The notes beneath the pieces were generated by a model, which did no database searches, was not told the DNA's origin, and saw nothing but the letters and a program-made list of their open reading frames with translations. This document shows, in pieces, positions 34,171 to 43,093 of a stretch of 64,000 nt of DNA. The first letter of the stretch is position 1, and every line of letters starts with the position of its first letter. The stretch spans positions 180,458 to 244,457 of the forward strand of contig CAZAER010000005.1 in the NCBI GenBank assembly GCA_964484195.1, given 5' to 3'. The DNA is from JALHOP01 sp964484195. GTDB lineage: Bacteria > Myxococcota > XYA12-FULL-58-9 > JALHOP01. The position numbers were made by a program, and so were the translations under genes.

Positions 34171-35195
34171 TCACCCCGGTGCCGGAGGTCGCGGCACTCA
34201 CGGCCTACGCGTCGCCAGAGATAGCCAAGGGCATCGACCTGCGTCTCGACGGTACCGAGCGTCCGCTGCCGCTGCCGGTCGGCGAGGCCGGCAACTATCC
34301 CAAGGCCGCCGAGCTCGAGGCGGCGCTCGCTGATCGGCTCGATGTGCCAAAAAATCGCGTTCTCGTGACCGCTGGAGCGGACGAAGCGCTCGACCGCATC
34401 TGCCGCGCCTATCTCTCGTCGGCGCGGGTCGCGGTCACCACATCTCCGACCTTCGAGATGATCAGGCACTACGCAAAGCTCGCCGGCGCGCAGCTGCGTG
34501 AGGTGCCCTGGTACGACGACCAGCTCGAGCTCGCCGCCTTGGTCGAAGCCACCCAGGGCGTGCGCGGTATCGCCGCGGTGGCGACCCCGAACAACCCGAC
34601 CGGCGTTGCGGTCCCAGGCGAGCTGCTCGTCGACCTCGCCAAGCACCGTCCCGAGGTGCTCGTGGTTGCCGACCTCGCGTACATCGAGTTCGCGTTGGCG
34701 GACCCCACCAAAGATCTCGCAAAGCTCGAGAACGTGGTGATGACCCGCACGTTCTCGAAAGCCTGGGGCATCCCTGGTGCCCGCGTCGGCTACGCCGTTG
34801 GACCCGCAAACGTGATCGCTGCGATGCGCGTCGCGGGCGGTCCCTACTCGGTGGCTCGGCCGTCGCTTGCTCTCGCGCTCGAGCGCTTGCGCGGTGGTGA
34901 AGCCGAGATGCGTTCCTACGTCGCCAAGGCGCGCGACGAAGTGAAGCGCATGAGCTTGTTCCTCAGCAAACACGGGATCAGCGTGCCGATGTCGCAGGCC
35001 AACTTCGTGTTGCTCACCGGCTCCAAGGTGCCGCGGCTCGCCGAGCTGCTGGCCAAGCGCGGCATCGGTCTGCGCTCCTTCCCGAACGACCCGCGGCTCG
35101 CCGACGCTCGGCGCATGGTGATGCCCGCGGACGACGCCGTCTATCGTCGCCTCGAAGGCGCGCTCGGCGAAGCCTTCGCGGAGCTCGACAAATGA
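34167..35195 (+). CDS. hisC: Histidinol-phosphate aminotransferase
   Basis: 342 residues starting with GTG 34167, overlapping the hisG stop. Fold-type I PLP markers: VLVTAGADEALDRICRAYL near 55, TPNNPTGVAVPG near 140, VADLAYIEF near 167 and the PLP Lys in RTFSKAWGIPGARVGYAV near 196. It transfers an amino group from glutamate to imidazole-acetol phosphate. The length and GRARVGY block are typical. The stop overlaps the hisB start (ATGA). Confidence 0.93.
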   Translation: MITPVPEVAALTAYASPEIAKGIDLRLDGTERPLPLPVGEAGNYPKAAELEAALADRLDVPKNRVLVTAGADEALDRICRAYLSSARVAVTTSPTFEMIRHYAKLAGAQLREVPWYDDQLELAALVEATQGVRGIAAVATPNNPTGVAVPGELLVDLAKHRPEVLVVADLAYIEFALADPTKDLAKLENVVMTRTFSKAWGIPGARVGYAVGPANVIAAMRVAGGPYSVARPSLALALERLRGGEAEMRSYVAKARDEVKRMSLFLSKHGISVPMSQANFVLLTGSKVPRLAELLAKRGIGLRSFPNDPRLADARRMVMPADDAVYRRLEGALGEAFAELDK

Positions 35196-35773
35196 GACAG
35201 GCCGTGGTCAATCGCAAGACCGGCGAGACCGACATCCGCTGTAGCGTACAGCTGGACGGTGAAGGCAAGGCCGACATCAAGACCGGCATCGGCTTCCTCG
35301 ACCACATGCTCGGCGCCCTCGCCAAACACTCGCGCATCGACATCACCTTGAGCTGCGCCGGTGACCTCGAGGTCGACGATCACCACACCGCCGAGGACTG
35401 TGCTCTAGCGCTCGGCGCCGCCATCGACAAGGCGCTCGGCGAGCGTCGTGGCATCTTCCGCTTCGGCGACGCCCACGCGCCGCTCGACGAAGCCCTGGCC
35501 CGTGCCGTCATCGATCTGTCTGGCCGCCCGTCGACGCACGTGGCGCTCGGCTTGCGTCGCGACAACGTCGGCGACATCTCCACCGAGATGCTCACGCACG
35601 TGCTGATGTCGCTGGGCACCTCGATGCGCGCCTCGATGCACGTCGATGTGCTCAAGGGTGAGAACGATCATCACAAGGTCGAAGCCGCCTTCAAAGCGAC
35701 CGCGCTGGCCCTGCGCCACGCGGTTGCGCATGACGGCTCGACGCAGGTCCCGAGCACCAAAGGCGTCCTGTGA
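35192..35773 (+). CDS. hisB: Imidazoleglycerol-phosphate dehydratase
   Basis: 193 residues, the monofunctional form without a histidinol-phosphatase domain. The two Mn-binding halves are readable as GIGFLDHMLGALAKHS with EVDDHHTAEDCALALG in the first, and STEMLTHVLMSL with GENDHHKVEAAFKATALAL in the second. A separate histidinol-phosphate phosphatase must therefore be encoded outside the window. It is coupled on both sides (ATGA with hisC, GTGA with hisH). Confidence 0.95.
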   Translation: MRQAVVNRKTGETDIRCSVQLDGEGKADIKTGIGFLDHMLGALAKHSRIDITLSCAGDLEVDDHHTAEDCALALGAAIDKALGERRGIFRFGDAHAPLDEALARAVIDLSGRPSTHVALGLRRDNVGDISTEMLTHVLMSLGTSMRASMHVDVLKGENDHHKVEAAFKATALALRHAVAHDGSTQVPSTKGVL

Positions 35774-36375
35774 GCCGTACCATCGTCATCGTGCGCACCG
35801 GCACGGCGAACCTGGCCTCGGTGCGCGCTGCTTTCGAGCGCCAGGGCCATACCGTCGAGCTCACGCAAGATCCGCGACGTGTCGCGGACGCGGAGCGCGT
35901 CGTGCTCCCTGGCGTCGGCGCGTTCGGCGCCTCGATGGGCGAGCTCGTCGACAAGGGGCTGTCCGAGCCGCTGCTCGCGCGCGCCCGTGAGGGACGCTCG
36001 TTGCTCGCCATCTGCGTCGGAATGCAGCTGCTCTGCAGGGAGAGCACCGAGTCGCCCGGGGCTCGGGGGCTTGCGCTCGTCGATGCCGCCATTGACCGCT
36101 TCAGCGGACAAGGGCTCCGGGTGCCGCAGCTCGGCTGGAACGATGTCTCCGCGCCCTCCGAAGCGCGCTTCGTGCGTAGCGGCGTCGCTTATTTCGCGAA
36201 CTCGTATCGCTTGCCGCGCGCCGCCACCGGGTGGACTGCATCCACGGCCGACCACGGCGGAAGCTTCGTCGCCGCCATGGAGCGTGGCAACGTGCTCGCT
36301 TGTCAGTTCCACCCCGAGCTGTCGGGGCAGTGGGGGGCGCAGCTCCTCGCGCGCTGGGTCGAGGAGAGCGGCTGA
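35770..36375 (+). CDS. hisH: Imidazole glycerol phosphate synthase, glutaminase subunit
   Basis: 201 residues starting with GTG 35770. It is a class I glutamine amidotransferase with the oxyanion strand LPGVGAFGASM, the nucleophile in AICVGMQLLC near 80 and the His-Glu of the triad in CQFHPELSG near 181. It passes ammonia to HisF, whose gene follows with a one-base overlap (TGATG). Confidence 0.95.
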   Translation: MSRTIVIVRTGTANLASVRAAFERQGHTVELTQDPRRVADAERVVLPGVGAFGASMGELVDKGLSEPLLARAREGRSLLAICVGMQLLCRESTESPGARGLALVDAAIDRFSGQGLRVPQLGWNDVSAPSEARFVRSGVAYFANSYRLPRAATGWTASTADHGGSFVAAMERGNVLACQFHPELSGQWGAQLLARWVEESG

Positions 36376-37127
36376 TGCTCAAGACTCGCATCATTCCCTG
36401 CCTCGATTGCAAGGACGGTCGCGTCGTCAAAGGCGTGCGCTTCGAGGGCCTGCGTGACGCTGGCTCGCCATCCGAGCTCGCCGCCGCCTACGAGAAGCAG
36501 GGCGCCGACGAGATCGTGGTGCTCGACATCTCGGCGACCACCGAGGGTCGTAACGCCGCGCTGCAGACGGTGCGTGCGGTGCGTCGCGAGCTTTCGATTC
36601 CGCTCACCGTCGGCGGTGGTGTCGGCTCGGCCGAGCAAGCCGGTGTCCTGCTCGACGCCGGCGCCGACAAGGTGAGCGTCAACAGCGCCGCGGTCAAAGA
36701 CCCGTCGATCATCGAGGCCATCGCCAGCCGTTTTGGCAGACAGTGCGCGGTCATCGCCATCGATGCGGCGCGCAAAGGCGAAGGTTGGGAAGTGGTCACC
36801 CACAGCGGCAAGAATCGCACCGGTCTCGATGTGATTGCCTGGGCGCGTGACGCCGTGAAGCGCGGCGCCGGTGAGGTCTTGCTCACGAGCTTCGATCGCG
36901 ACGGCACCCGCTCGGGCTACGATCTCGAGCTCTTGAAAGCGGTGAGCGAAGCCGTGCCGGTTCCGATCATCGCCTCGGGCGGCGCCGCCAACGCCGCGCA
37001 CTTGCTCGAAGCATTGCAGGCCGGCGCCACCGATGTGCTCGCCGCCAGCATCTTCCATGACGGCGACCTCACGGTCGGAGACGTGAAGAAGTACCTCGCA
37101 GAGAAGGGCGCCCGGGTGCGGCTGTGA
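36375..37127 (+). CDS. hisF: Imidazole glycerol phosphate synthase, cyclase subunit
   Basis: 250 residues, a TIM barrel. It has RIIPCLDCKDGRVVKG with the catalytic Asp near 11, LTVGGGVGSAEQ, KVSVNSAAVKDP, and LLTSFDRDGTRSGYD with the second catalytic Asp near 130-180, then PIIASGGAANAAHL. It forms the heterodimer with HisH that makes IGP and AICAR. Codons upstream of 36375 in this frame read through hisH and were rejected. Confidence 0.95.
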   Translation: MLKTRIIPCLDCKDGRVVKGVRFEGLRDAGSPSELAAAYEKQGADEIVVLDISATTEGRNAALQTVRAVRRELSIPLTVGGGVGSAEQAGVLLDAGADKVSVNSAAVKDPSIIEAIASRFGRQCAVIAIDAARKGEGWEVVTHSGKNRTGLDVIAWARDAVKRGAGEVLLTSFDRDGTRSGYDLELLKAVSEAVPVPIIASGGAANAAHLLEALQAGATDVLAASIFHDGDLTVGDVKKYLAEKGARVRL

Positions 37128-38377
37128 TCATTCCTTCGATCGATTTGCAGGGCGGCTCGACGGTGCAGCTCGTCGGCGGCGAGAAGAAAGCGCTCGACGC
37201 CGGTGACCCCCGGCCCATCGCCACGAAGTTTGGTCGCGTCGGCGAAATCGCGGTCGTCGATCTCGACGCGGCTCTGGGCACCGGCTCGAACGCCGCGTTG
37301 ATCCGCGACCTCTTGCCGCTGGCGCGGTGTCGCGTCGGTGGTGGCATTCGCGACGTGAAGACGGCCATCGAGTGGCTCGACGCCGGCGCCGTGCAGGTGG
37401 TGCTCGGCACCGCCGCGAAGCCCGAAATCCTGAGCGAGTTGCCCAAGGAGCGCGTCATCGCGGCGCTCGATGCCAAACACGGCGAGGTCGTCACCCATGG
37501 TTGGGTGCAAGGCACCGGCCGCGGCATCGCCGAGCGCATGCTCGAGCTGCGCGACTACGTCGGTGGCTTTCTGGTCACCTTCGTCGAGCGCGAAGGGCGC
37601 ATGCAAGGCACCAACATGGGCGAGGTTGCCGAGCTGGTGAAAGCAGCGGGCAAGGCACGCCTCACCATCGCCGGCGGGGTCACGACCCCCGAAGATGTCG
37701 CCGAGCTCCATCGCATCGGCGCCGACGCGCAGGTCGGCATGGCGCTCTACACCGGTCGGTTCGATCTCGCGGACGCGACCGCGGCGCTCTTGAAGTCCGA
37801 TCGCCCCGACGGCTTGTGGCCGACGGTCGTGGTCGACGAGCTCGGCACCGCGCTCGGGCTTGCGTACTCCGACAAAGAAAGCCTGAAGACCGCTCTCGAG
37901 CGCGGCGTCGGCGCTTATCACTCGCGCAAGCGTGGCCTCTGGGTGAAAGGCGAGAGCTCGGGCGCAACCCAAGCGCTGGTCGGCGTCGACGTCGATTGCG
38001 ACGCCGATGCGCTGCGCTTCACGGTTCGCCAGGCCCCGCCTGGTTACTGTCACCTCGAAACCGCGACGTGCTGGGGCGACACCACGGGGATCGACGCGAC
38101 CGCGAAGCTCGTCGCGCAGCGTCTGAAAGATGCGCCCGCCGGCTCCTACACCAAGCGTCTCTTCGACGAGCCCGAGCTGCTCGCGGCAAAGCTCACCGAA
38201 GAGGCGGGGGAGCTCTCGGCGGCGCGCACCGCCGACGAGGTCGCTCACGAGGCTGCCGACGTTCTCTACTTCACGCTCGTGGCCATGGCCCGCCACGGCG
38301 TATCGCTCGCCGACGTGGCACGCGTGCTCGACAAGCGCGCCTTGAAGGTCACGCGTCGGCCCGGAAACAAGAAATGA
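37124..38377 (+). CDS. Trifunctional HisA-HisI-HisE fusion
   Basis: 417 residues that combine three histidine steps. Residues 1-~222 are HisA (ProFAR isomerase), with IPSIDLQGG, VVDLDAALG, GGGIRDVKTAIEWLDAGA, ALDAKHGEVVTHGW with the second catalytic Asp, FLVTFVEREGRMQGTN and AGGVTTPEDVAEL. Residues ~226-320 are PRA cyclohydrolase, with LAYSDKESLKTALERG, YHSRKRGLWVKGESSG, VDVDCDADALRF and PGYCHLETATCWG with the zinc Cys. Residues ~325-417 are PRA pyrophosphohydrolase, with SYTKRLFDEPELLAAKL, EEAGEL and HEAADVLYFTLVAM. No separate hisI or hisE is present in the operon. The gene is coupled to hisF (GTGA) and hisD (ATGA). Confidence 0.93.
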   Translation: MIIPSIDLQGGSTVQLVGGEKKALDAGDPRPIATKFGRVGEIAVVDLDAALGTGSNAALIRDLLPLARCRVGGGIRDVKTAIEWLDAGAVQVVLGTAAKPEILSELPKERVIAALDAKHGEVVTHGWVQGTGRGIAERMLELRDYVGGFLVTFVEREGRMQGTNMGEVAELVKAAGKARLTIAGGVTTPEDVAELHRIGADAQVGMALYTGRFDLADATAALLKSDRPDGLWPTVVVDELGTALGLAYSDKESLKTALERGVGAYHSRKRGLWVKGESSGATQALVGVDVDCDADALRFTVRQAPPGYCHLETATCWGDTTGIDATAKLVAQRLKDAPAGSYTKRLFDEPELLAAKLTEEAGELSAARTADEVAHEAADVLYFTLVAMARHGVSLADVARVLDKRALKVTRRPGNKK

Positions 38378-39633
38378 CTCTGCGTCGCATCGCTTTCGCG
38401 GACATCGCTCATACCCGCTTCGACCCCATCGACGAGCCGACGCGCAACGGCGCCGCCGCCATCCTCGCCGACGTGCGCTCGAGCGGAGAGCCAGCGGTGC
38501 GCAAGCACGCCGAGCGCCTGGGCGACGTGAAGCCCGGCGAGCCCTTGCTCCTCGATACCAAGGTGCTCGCCAAGGCCCTCGCCGGTTTGCCGAAAGAAGA
38601 TCGCGCCACCCTCGAGCGCACCGCCGAGCGGATCCAGCGTTTCGCCGAGGCCCAAAAGCAGAGCCTTGCCTCGGTGGAGCTCGCGGTCGACGGCGGCAAG
38701 GCCGGACACGAAGTACGCCCGATGCGCGCCGCCGGTTGTTATGCCCCGGGCGGTCGCTTTCCCCTGCCGTCCTCGGTGCTCATGACCGCGGTCACGGCGC
38801 GCGTCGCGGGTGTCACCGATGTCATCGTCGCTTCCCCCAAGCCTACGCGGGTGACGCTGGCCGCGGCCGCTGTCGCCAAAGCGGACGCTCTGCTCGCCGT
38901 TGGCGGCGCCCAGGCCATCGCCACCTTCACTTACGGCGCTGGCCTCATCGCGCCGCGTGACGTCATCGCTGGCCCCGGTAACCGCTGGGTCACCGCGGCC
39001 AAACAACTGGTCGCGGGCATGGTGGCGATCGACATGCTCGCCGGGCCCTCCGAGCTCGTCATCATCGCCGACGAAACCGCGAGGCCCGACGTCATCGCCG
39101 CCGACCTCCTCGCCCAGGCCGAGCACGACGACGATGCCTTGCCGGTCCTCATCACTACGAGCGCGAAGCTCGCCGACGCCGTCGACGCGGCTCTCACCGA
39201 GCAGCTCGCGACCCTCCCGACCAAGGCGACCGCCACCGCCGCCTTGAAGAACGGCTTCTGCGTGCTCGCCAAAGACCTCGACGAGGCCGCCGCGTCGTCC
39301 GACCTCCTGGCCCCTGAGCACCTCGAGCTCCAGGTCCGCGACATCGATGGCCTGCGCAAGAAGCTCAACGCCTATGGCGCGCTGTTCATCGGGACCGCCG
39401 CCGCGGAGGTCTTCGGCGACTACGGGGTCGGCCCCAACCACGTGCTCCCGACCGGCGGTAGCGCCCGGTTCACCGGTGGTCTGTCCGTGCTGACCTTCCT
39501 GAGGGTACGCACCTGGCTGGCGATGGACGCCGCCTCGGCCCCCCTCATCGAAGACGTCGCGAGGCTCGCCCGGCTAGAGGGGCTCGAGGCCCACGCCAGG
39601 GCAGCGGAAAAACGCACCCCCAACTCCGCGTAA
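38374..39633 (+). CDS. hisD: Histidinol dehydrogenase
   Basis: 419 residues. MRAAGCYAPGGRFPLPSSVLMTAV is the usual N-terminal block in broken form. GGAQAIATFTYG, VIAGPGNRWVTAAK, DMLAGPSELVIIAD, LLAQAEHDDDA with the zinc/active-site acid and His, LAPEHLELQV and GDYGVGPNHVLPTGGSARF follow. It oxidises histidinol to histidine in two NAD-dependent steps and closes the operon. The frame runs open far upstream through the fusion gene, but ATG 38374 overlapping the preceding stop is the natural start. Confidence 0.95.
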   Translation: MTLRRIAFADIAHTRFDPIDEPTRNGAAAILADVRSSGEPAVRKHAERLGDVKPGEPLLLDTKVLAKALAGLPKEDRATLERTAERIQRFAEAQKQSLASVELAVDGGKAGHEVRPMRAAGCYAPGGRFPLPSSVLMTAVTARVAGVTDVIVASPKPTRVTLAAAAVAKADALLAVGGAQAIATFTYGAGLIAPRDVIAGPGNRWVTAAKQLVAGMVAIDMLAGPSELVIIADETARPDVIAADLLAQAEHDDDALPVLITTSAKLADAVDAALTEQLATLPTKATATAALKNGFCVLAKDLDEAAASSDLLAPEHLELQVRDIDGLRKKLNAYGALFIGTAAAEVFGDYGVGPNHVLPTGGSARFTGGLSVLTFLRVRTWLAMDAASAPLIEDVARLARLEGLEAHARAAEKRTPNSA

Positions 39634-39748
39634 CAAAAAGCGAAATCTTCCGAAAACTATACCCTTGCCTCGCGACGCGCTTTTCGTCATGTCGCACCCA
39701 CCGCAACAGACCCGATCGGTTTACGGATTGCTCCGGCACGCTTTCGTT

Positions 39749-41272
39749 ATGTCCTTACGTCTCATCCCCTTGGTTTTGGCCTCGTGCGTCGCCGCTGCGA
39801 CTCCGGTTCAGGCCGGGTCGCGCGCCATCGGCGGCAACGGCAAGCAGTTCAGCTTCGACTGGCTGAAGAATCAGGCCAAACAGCTCGCGCAGAAGGACTA
39901 CGAGAGTCCCGCCGTCGAGCTGCCGGACTCGCTCCAGAACCTCACCTACGATCAGTTCCGCGACATCCGCTTCCGCCACGAGCAAGCGGTTTGGAAGAAG
40001 GACGGCCTGCCGTTCCAGGTGCAGTTCTTCCACATGGGCTTCTTCTACAAGGAGCCGGTGTTCGTGCACGTGGTGAGTGGTGGGCGTACCCAAAACATCG
40101 ATTTCTCGACGTCGATGTTCGACTACGGTCACAACACCCTCGGCGATTTGCCTCGCGATCTCGGCTTCGCCGGCTTCCGCGTCCACTACCGACTCAACAA
40201 GCCTGAATACATGGACGAGCTCGTCGTCTTTCTAGGGGCGAGCTACTTCCGCGCCCTCGGGAAAGGCCAGCTCTATGGTCTGTCGGCACGCGGCCTCGCG
40301 CTCGATACGGCGCTCCCGTCCGGCGAAGAGTTTCCGTCCTTCCGCGAGTTCTGGATCGAGAAGCCAGGCCCACAGGCGAAAGAGCTCGTCATCTTCGCGC
40401 TCCTCGACAGCCGCAGCTACGTGGGTGCGTATAGGTTCGTGGTCCGCCCCGGCAACGCGACGGCGATGGAAGTGAGTGCTACACTCTTTGCTCGTCGCAA
40501 CGTCGAGAAGATCGGCGTGGCGCCGCTCACCAGTATGTATCTCTTTGGTGAAAACGATCACGCAGGCTTCGACGACTTCCGTCCGGAAGTGCACGACTCC
40601 GACGGCCTGTTCGTGTGGACCGGGCAGGGCGAGCAGATCTGGCGTCCTCTGGTGAACCCGCAACGCTTGCGCGTGTCCGCTTTCACGGTCGAGGATCCGC
40701 GCGGGTTCGGACTGTTGCAGCGCGACCGCGCGTTTACGAGCTATGAAGACCTCGAGTCGCGTTACGAGAAACGGCCGAGCGTCTGGGTCGAGCCCTTGCA
40801 GAAGTGGGGTCGCGGCCAAGTGCAGCTCGTCGAGATTCCTGCGACCGAGGAATACCACGACAACATCGTCGCCTTCTGGACGCCCGACAAAGTGCCGGCG
40901 CCCGGCGAGCCCATGCCGCTCTCCTACCGTTTGTGGTGGGGCGAAGGTCCGCCCAATTGGCAGTCCGGCCAACAAACGGTCTCGACGCGCATCGCCGCGG
41001 GCAGCGAGCCCGGCAACCGCCGCTTCGTGCTCGACTTCATGCCGAACGCCGCTAAAGCGGACGAGATCGCTGTCACCAGCGCCGAGCCGGTGATCAGCGT
41101 CTCTAGCGGTCAGGTGATCCGCCCCATCGCCCAGCGCAACGAGGTCACCGGCGGCTGGCGCGCCTTCTTCGAGTTCAAGCCGGCGACCGACGAACCGGTC
41201 GAGATGCGAGCCTATTTGCGTAGCGGTGAGAAGAGTCTCACCGAGACCTGGAGTTATTTGTGGAGCCCATGA
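39749..41272 (+). CDS. opgG: Glucan biosynthesis protein G/D (OpgG/MdoG family)
   Basis: 507 residues from ATG 39749, which gives a signal peptide (MSLRLIPLVLASCVAAATPVQA); in-frame starts at 39665 and 39689 precede it. Family blocks: LTYDQFRDIRFRHEQAVWK, VQFFHMGFFYKEPVFVHVV, DLGFAGFRVHYRLN, VFLGASYFRALGKGQLYGLSARGLALD, SMYLFGEN, DFRPEVHDSDGLFVW and WVEPLQKWGRGQVQLVEIP. It is a periplasmic protein that shapes branched osmoregulated glucans made by OpgH, whose gene lies 3.5 kb downstream on the other strand. The stop overlaps the start of the next gene (ATGA). Confidence 0.93.
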   Translation: MSLRLIPLVLASCVAAATPVQAGSRAIGGNGKQFSFDWLKNQAKQLAQKDYESPAVELPDSLQNLTYDQFRDIRFRHEQAVWKKDGLPFQVQFFHMGFFYKEPVFVHVVSGGRTQNIDFSTSMFDYGHNTLGDLPRDLGFAGFRVHYRLNKPEYMDELVVFLGASYFRALGKGQLYGLSARGLALDTALPSGEEFPSFREFWIEKPGPQAKELVIFALLDSRSYVGAYRFVVRPGNATAMEVSATLFARRNVEKIGVAPLTSMYLFGENDHAGFDDFRPEVHDSDGLFVWTGQGEQIWRPLVNPQRLRVSAFTVEDPRGFGLLQRDRAFTSYEDLESRYEKRPSVWVEPLQKWGRGQVQLVEIPATEEYHDNIVAFWTPDKVPAPGEPMPLSYRLWWGEGPPNWQSGQQTVSTRIAAGSEPGNRRFVLDFMPNAAKADEIAVTSAEPVISVSSGQVIRPIAQRNEVTGGWRAFFEFKPATDEPVEMRAYLRSGEKSLTETWSYLWSP

Positions 41273-41670
41273 GTCGGTTGGCAGCATTTTTCCGGTCCTT
41301 TGGGTTCGGCGTCGAAGCCTGTTTGGCTTTGTCGCAGCGTTTCGAGCGCGCCGAAGATCCAGTGCGCCGCGCGCAGGACGCCGCGACCACCTGGCTCGTG
41401 AGTGCCACCGGCCCGTGGGCGGGGGATTCTCCCGCTGGGTTCGCTGCCGCGCGTCTCGCTTTCGTGCGCGCCGACATCGCCAATCGCTTCCCGGACGCCT
41501 TCCTTGCCGACGAGGTCTCGCTGGAAGTGCGTGAGGCCTTCGCGGGTCATCGACCATTGCCGTTGCCGGCGCTGGTGCCGAGCCCGATGGTGCCGCAGGA
41601 CGTTCGCATGCTGCCGGTCGTCGACGACGTGTTGCGCTCGGTATTGCCGCTGGCGCCGCGCCGCTCGTAA
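41269..41670 (+). CDS. Hypothetical protein coupled to opgG
   Basis: 133 residues from ATG 41269, overlapping the opgG stop by four bases; GTG 41260 is in frame. The sequence is helical and Ala/Pro-rich (MSRLAAFFRSFGFGVEACLAL, QDAATTWLVSATGPW, RLAFVRADIANRFPDAFLADEV). No family is recognised, and no signal peptide is seen. Coupling to opgG and a 3-bp gap to the alkA-like gene place it in one transcript with both. Confidence 0.55.
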   Translation: MSRLAAFFRSFGFGVEACLALSQRFERAEDPVRRAQDAATTWLVSATGPWAGDSPAGFAAARLAFVRADIANRFPDAFLADEVSLEVREAFAGHRPLPLPALVPSPMVPQDVRMLPVVDDVLRSVLPLAPRRS

Positions 41671-41673
41671 CCA

Positions 41674-42498
41674 GTGCTGGTACCGGTCCAGTCGCCCTAC
41701 GATTGGCCGAGCATCCTCGCGTTTTTCGCGCTCCGTGCCATCCCTGGCATCGAGTCCGTTACAGCGGATGGCTACGAGCGTAGCATCGTCGTGGGCGGTG
41801 TCCTTGGCCGACTGCTGGTCACGCCAGCGCCAGGAGGCCTCGAGGTCGCCTCGGATCTCGCGGGTGCCAGCGAGCGCGTACGTCGGATGTTCGATACCGA
41901 TCATGACCCAGCGCGGCTCGTCGCTCACTTCGCGAACGACGAATTCATGCGGACACTGGTCGCGACGCGGCCAGGCCTGCGCATCCCCAACGCCTGGGAT
42001 GGCTTCGAGCTGGCGGTGCGCGCCGTGCTCGGCCAGCAGATCACGGTCGTTCAGGCAGCAAAGCTCGCCGGCAAGTTGGTCGCCCGCTACGGCACACGCA
42101 TCGCCGATTCGGGGCCGGTGACACACACGTTTCCGGAGCCGGCCGCGCTCGTCGACCAAGACATCGCGGCGCTCGGCATGCCCGGGTCGCGTGGTGAAAC
42201 CATCCGCGGCGTCGCTCGCGCCGCGCTGGACGACGCGAGCATCTTCGCGCCCGGTGGCACGGCGGAGCGTTTACGCGGCATTCGCGGTGTCGGGGAATGG
42301 ACCGCGCAATACATCGCCATGCGCGCGCTCGGCGACCGCGATGCTTTTCCAGCATCCGATGTCGGCCTCTTGCGCGCCATGGCGGACGAGCATGGTGTGC
42401 GTCCGACCCCCAATGCGTTGCTTGCTCGCGCCGAAGCTTGGCGCCCCCTACGGGCGTACGCGGCGCAGCATTTGTGGGCTGCGGACGCCCCGGTTTAA
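41674..42498 (+). CDS. DNA-3-methyladenine glycosylase II (AlkA-type)
   Basis: 274 residues starting with GTG 41674. The N-terminal ~100 residues fit the AlkA N-terminal domain. The HhH-GPD glycosylase core follows with AVRAVLGQQITVVQAAKLAGKLV near 115, IAALGMPGSRGETIRGVARA, the hairpin LRGIRGVGEWTAQYIAMRAL near 210 and the catalytic Asp in DAFPASDVGLLRAM. It removes alkylated bases in base excision repair. The Ada-type N-terminal domains often fused to it are absent. The gene is transcribed with opgG and the unknown gene between them. Confidence 0.88.
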   Translation: MLVPVQSPYDWPSILAFFALRAIPGIESVTADGYERSIVVGGVLGRLLVTPAPGGLEVASDLAGASERVRRMFDTDHDPARLVAHFANDEFMRTLVATRPGLRIPNAWDGFELAVRAVLGQQITVVQAAKLAGKLVARYGTRIADSGPVTHTFPEPAALVDQDIAALGMPGSRGETIRGVARAALDDASIFAPGGTAERLRGIRGVGEWTAQYIAMRALGDRDAFPASDVGLLRAMADEHGVRPTPNALLARAEAWRPLRAYAAQHLWAADAPV

Positions 42499-43075
42499 TC
42501 CTCGGTGATGTCGTCCGCGATAGCACTTAGGACGACGCCAGCACCGGGATGAGGACGCTTTCCAGCGGCACGTGCTGCCGTGGCGATCGCCAACTGCGCC
42601 CGGCTGTAGCTCGGTGCCCCAGGGGCCGCGTGGGCGAGGAAGCGCTCCATGTCGCGCATGGACGTGTCGGTCGTCGCCGCGCCCAACGTCAACATCGCTC
42701 GCGTGTATGATGGGTTCGAGCGGGTTGCGGTCCCTGGGTGTTGCGATAGACCTCGTGGACCTTCTCGACATCACGGGGTGTCGTTGCTGCGGCGAATGCC
42801 AAGACACTTCTCGAATAGGTCGGGTCCGGGCTGCCCGTGTTGAAAAGACTCTCGATGGTACGGCCGGGAGGCACGACGGCCTCGCCTGCAGCCAGGGCGG
42901 CGCGCGTGTCGCTCGAGATGGCCTCGCGGTTGCGCTCGCGCCATTGGATGTTCTCGGTCGTCTCTCGCAGACGCGCGAACAGGGTTTGTCGCGGGCCCGC
43001 AATCGACTCACCGCCGTAGCTCGTCCCGCGCGCCGCGGCGTGGAGGTCGGGCAACGACAGCTGGCGACCAATCAC
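42495..43075 (-). pseudogene. Frameshifted gene with ~40-residue repeats
   Basis: Two minus-strand frames continue one protein. The upstream frame (from ATG 43075, MIGRQLSLPDLHAAARG...) reaches TYSRSVLAFAAATTPRDVEK near 42780. The downstream frame picks up with SYTRAMLTLGAATTDTSMRD and PSYSRAQLAIATAARAAG to the stop at 42495. The [ST]Y[ST]RA-x-L-x-AA-TT pattern recurs in both frames, so a one-base indel near 42725-42765 is the simplest reading. It could be a real pseudogene or a sequencing error. No family is recognised. It lies 18 bp downstream of the 513-residue unknown gene and overlaps the end of the alkA-like gene by 4 bp. Confidence 0.6.
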
Positions 43076-43093
43076 ATGACATGAAGCTCTCCG

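Noticed and set aside
37327..38373. Long upstream extension of the hisD frame
   Set aside because: It reads the HisA-I-E fusion gene out of frame and is Arg-rich; hisD starts at 38374.
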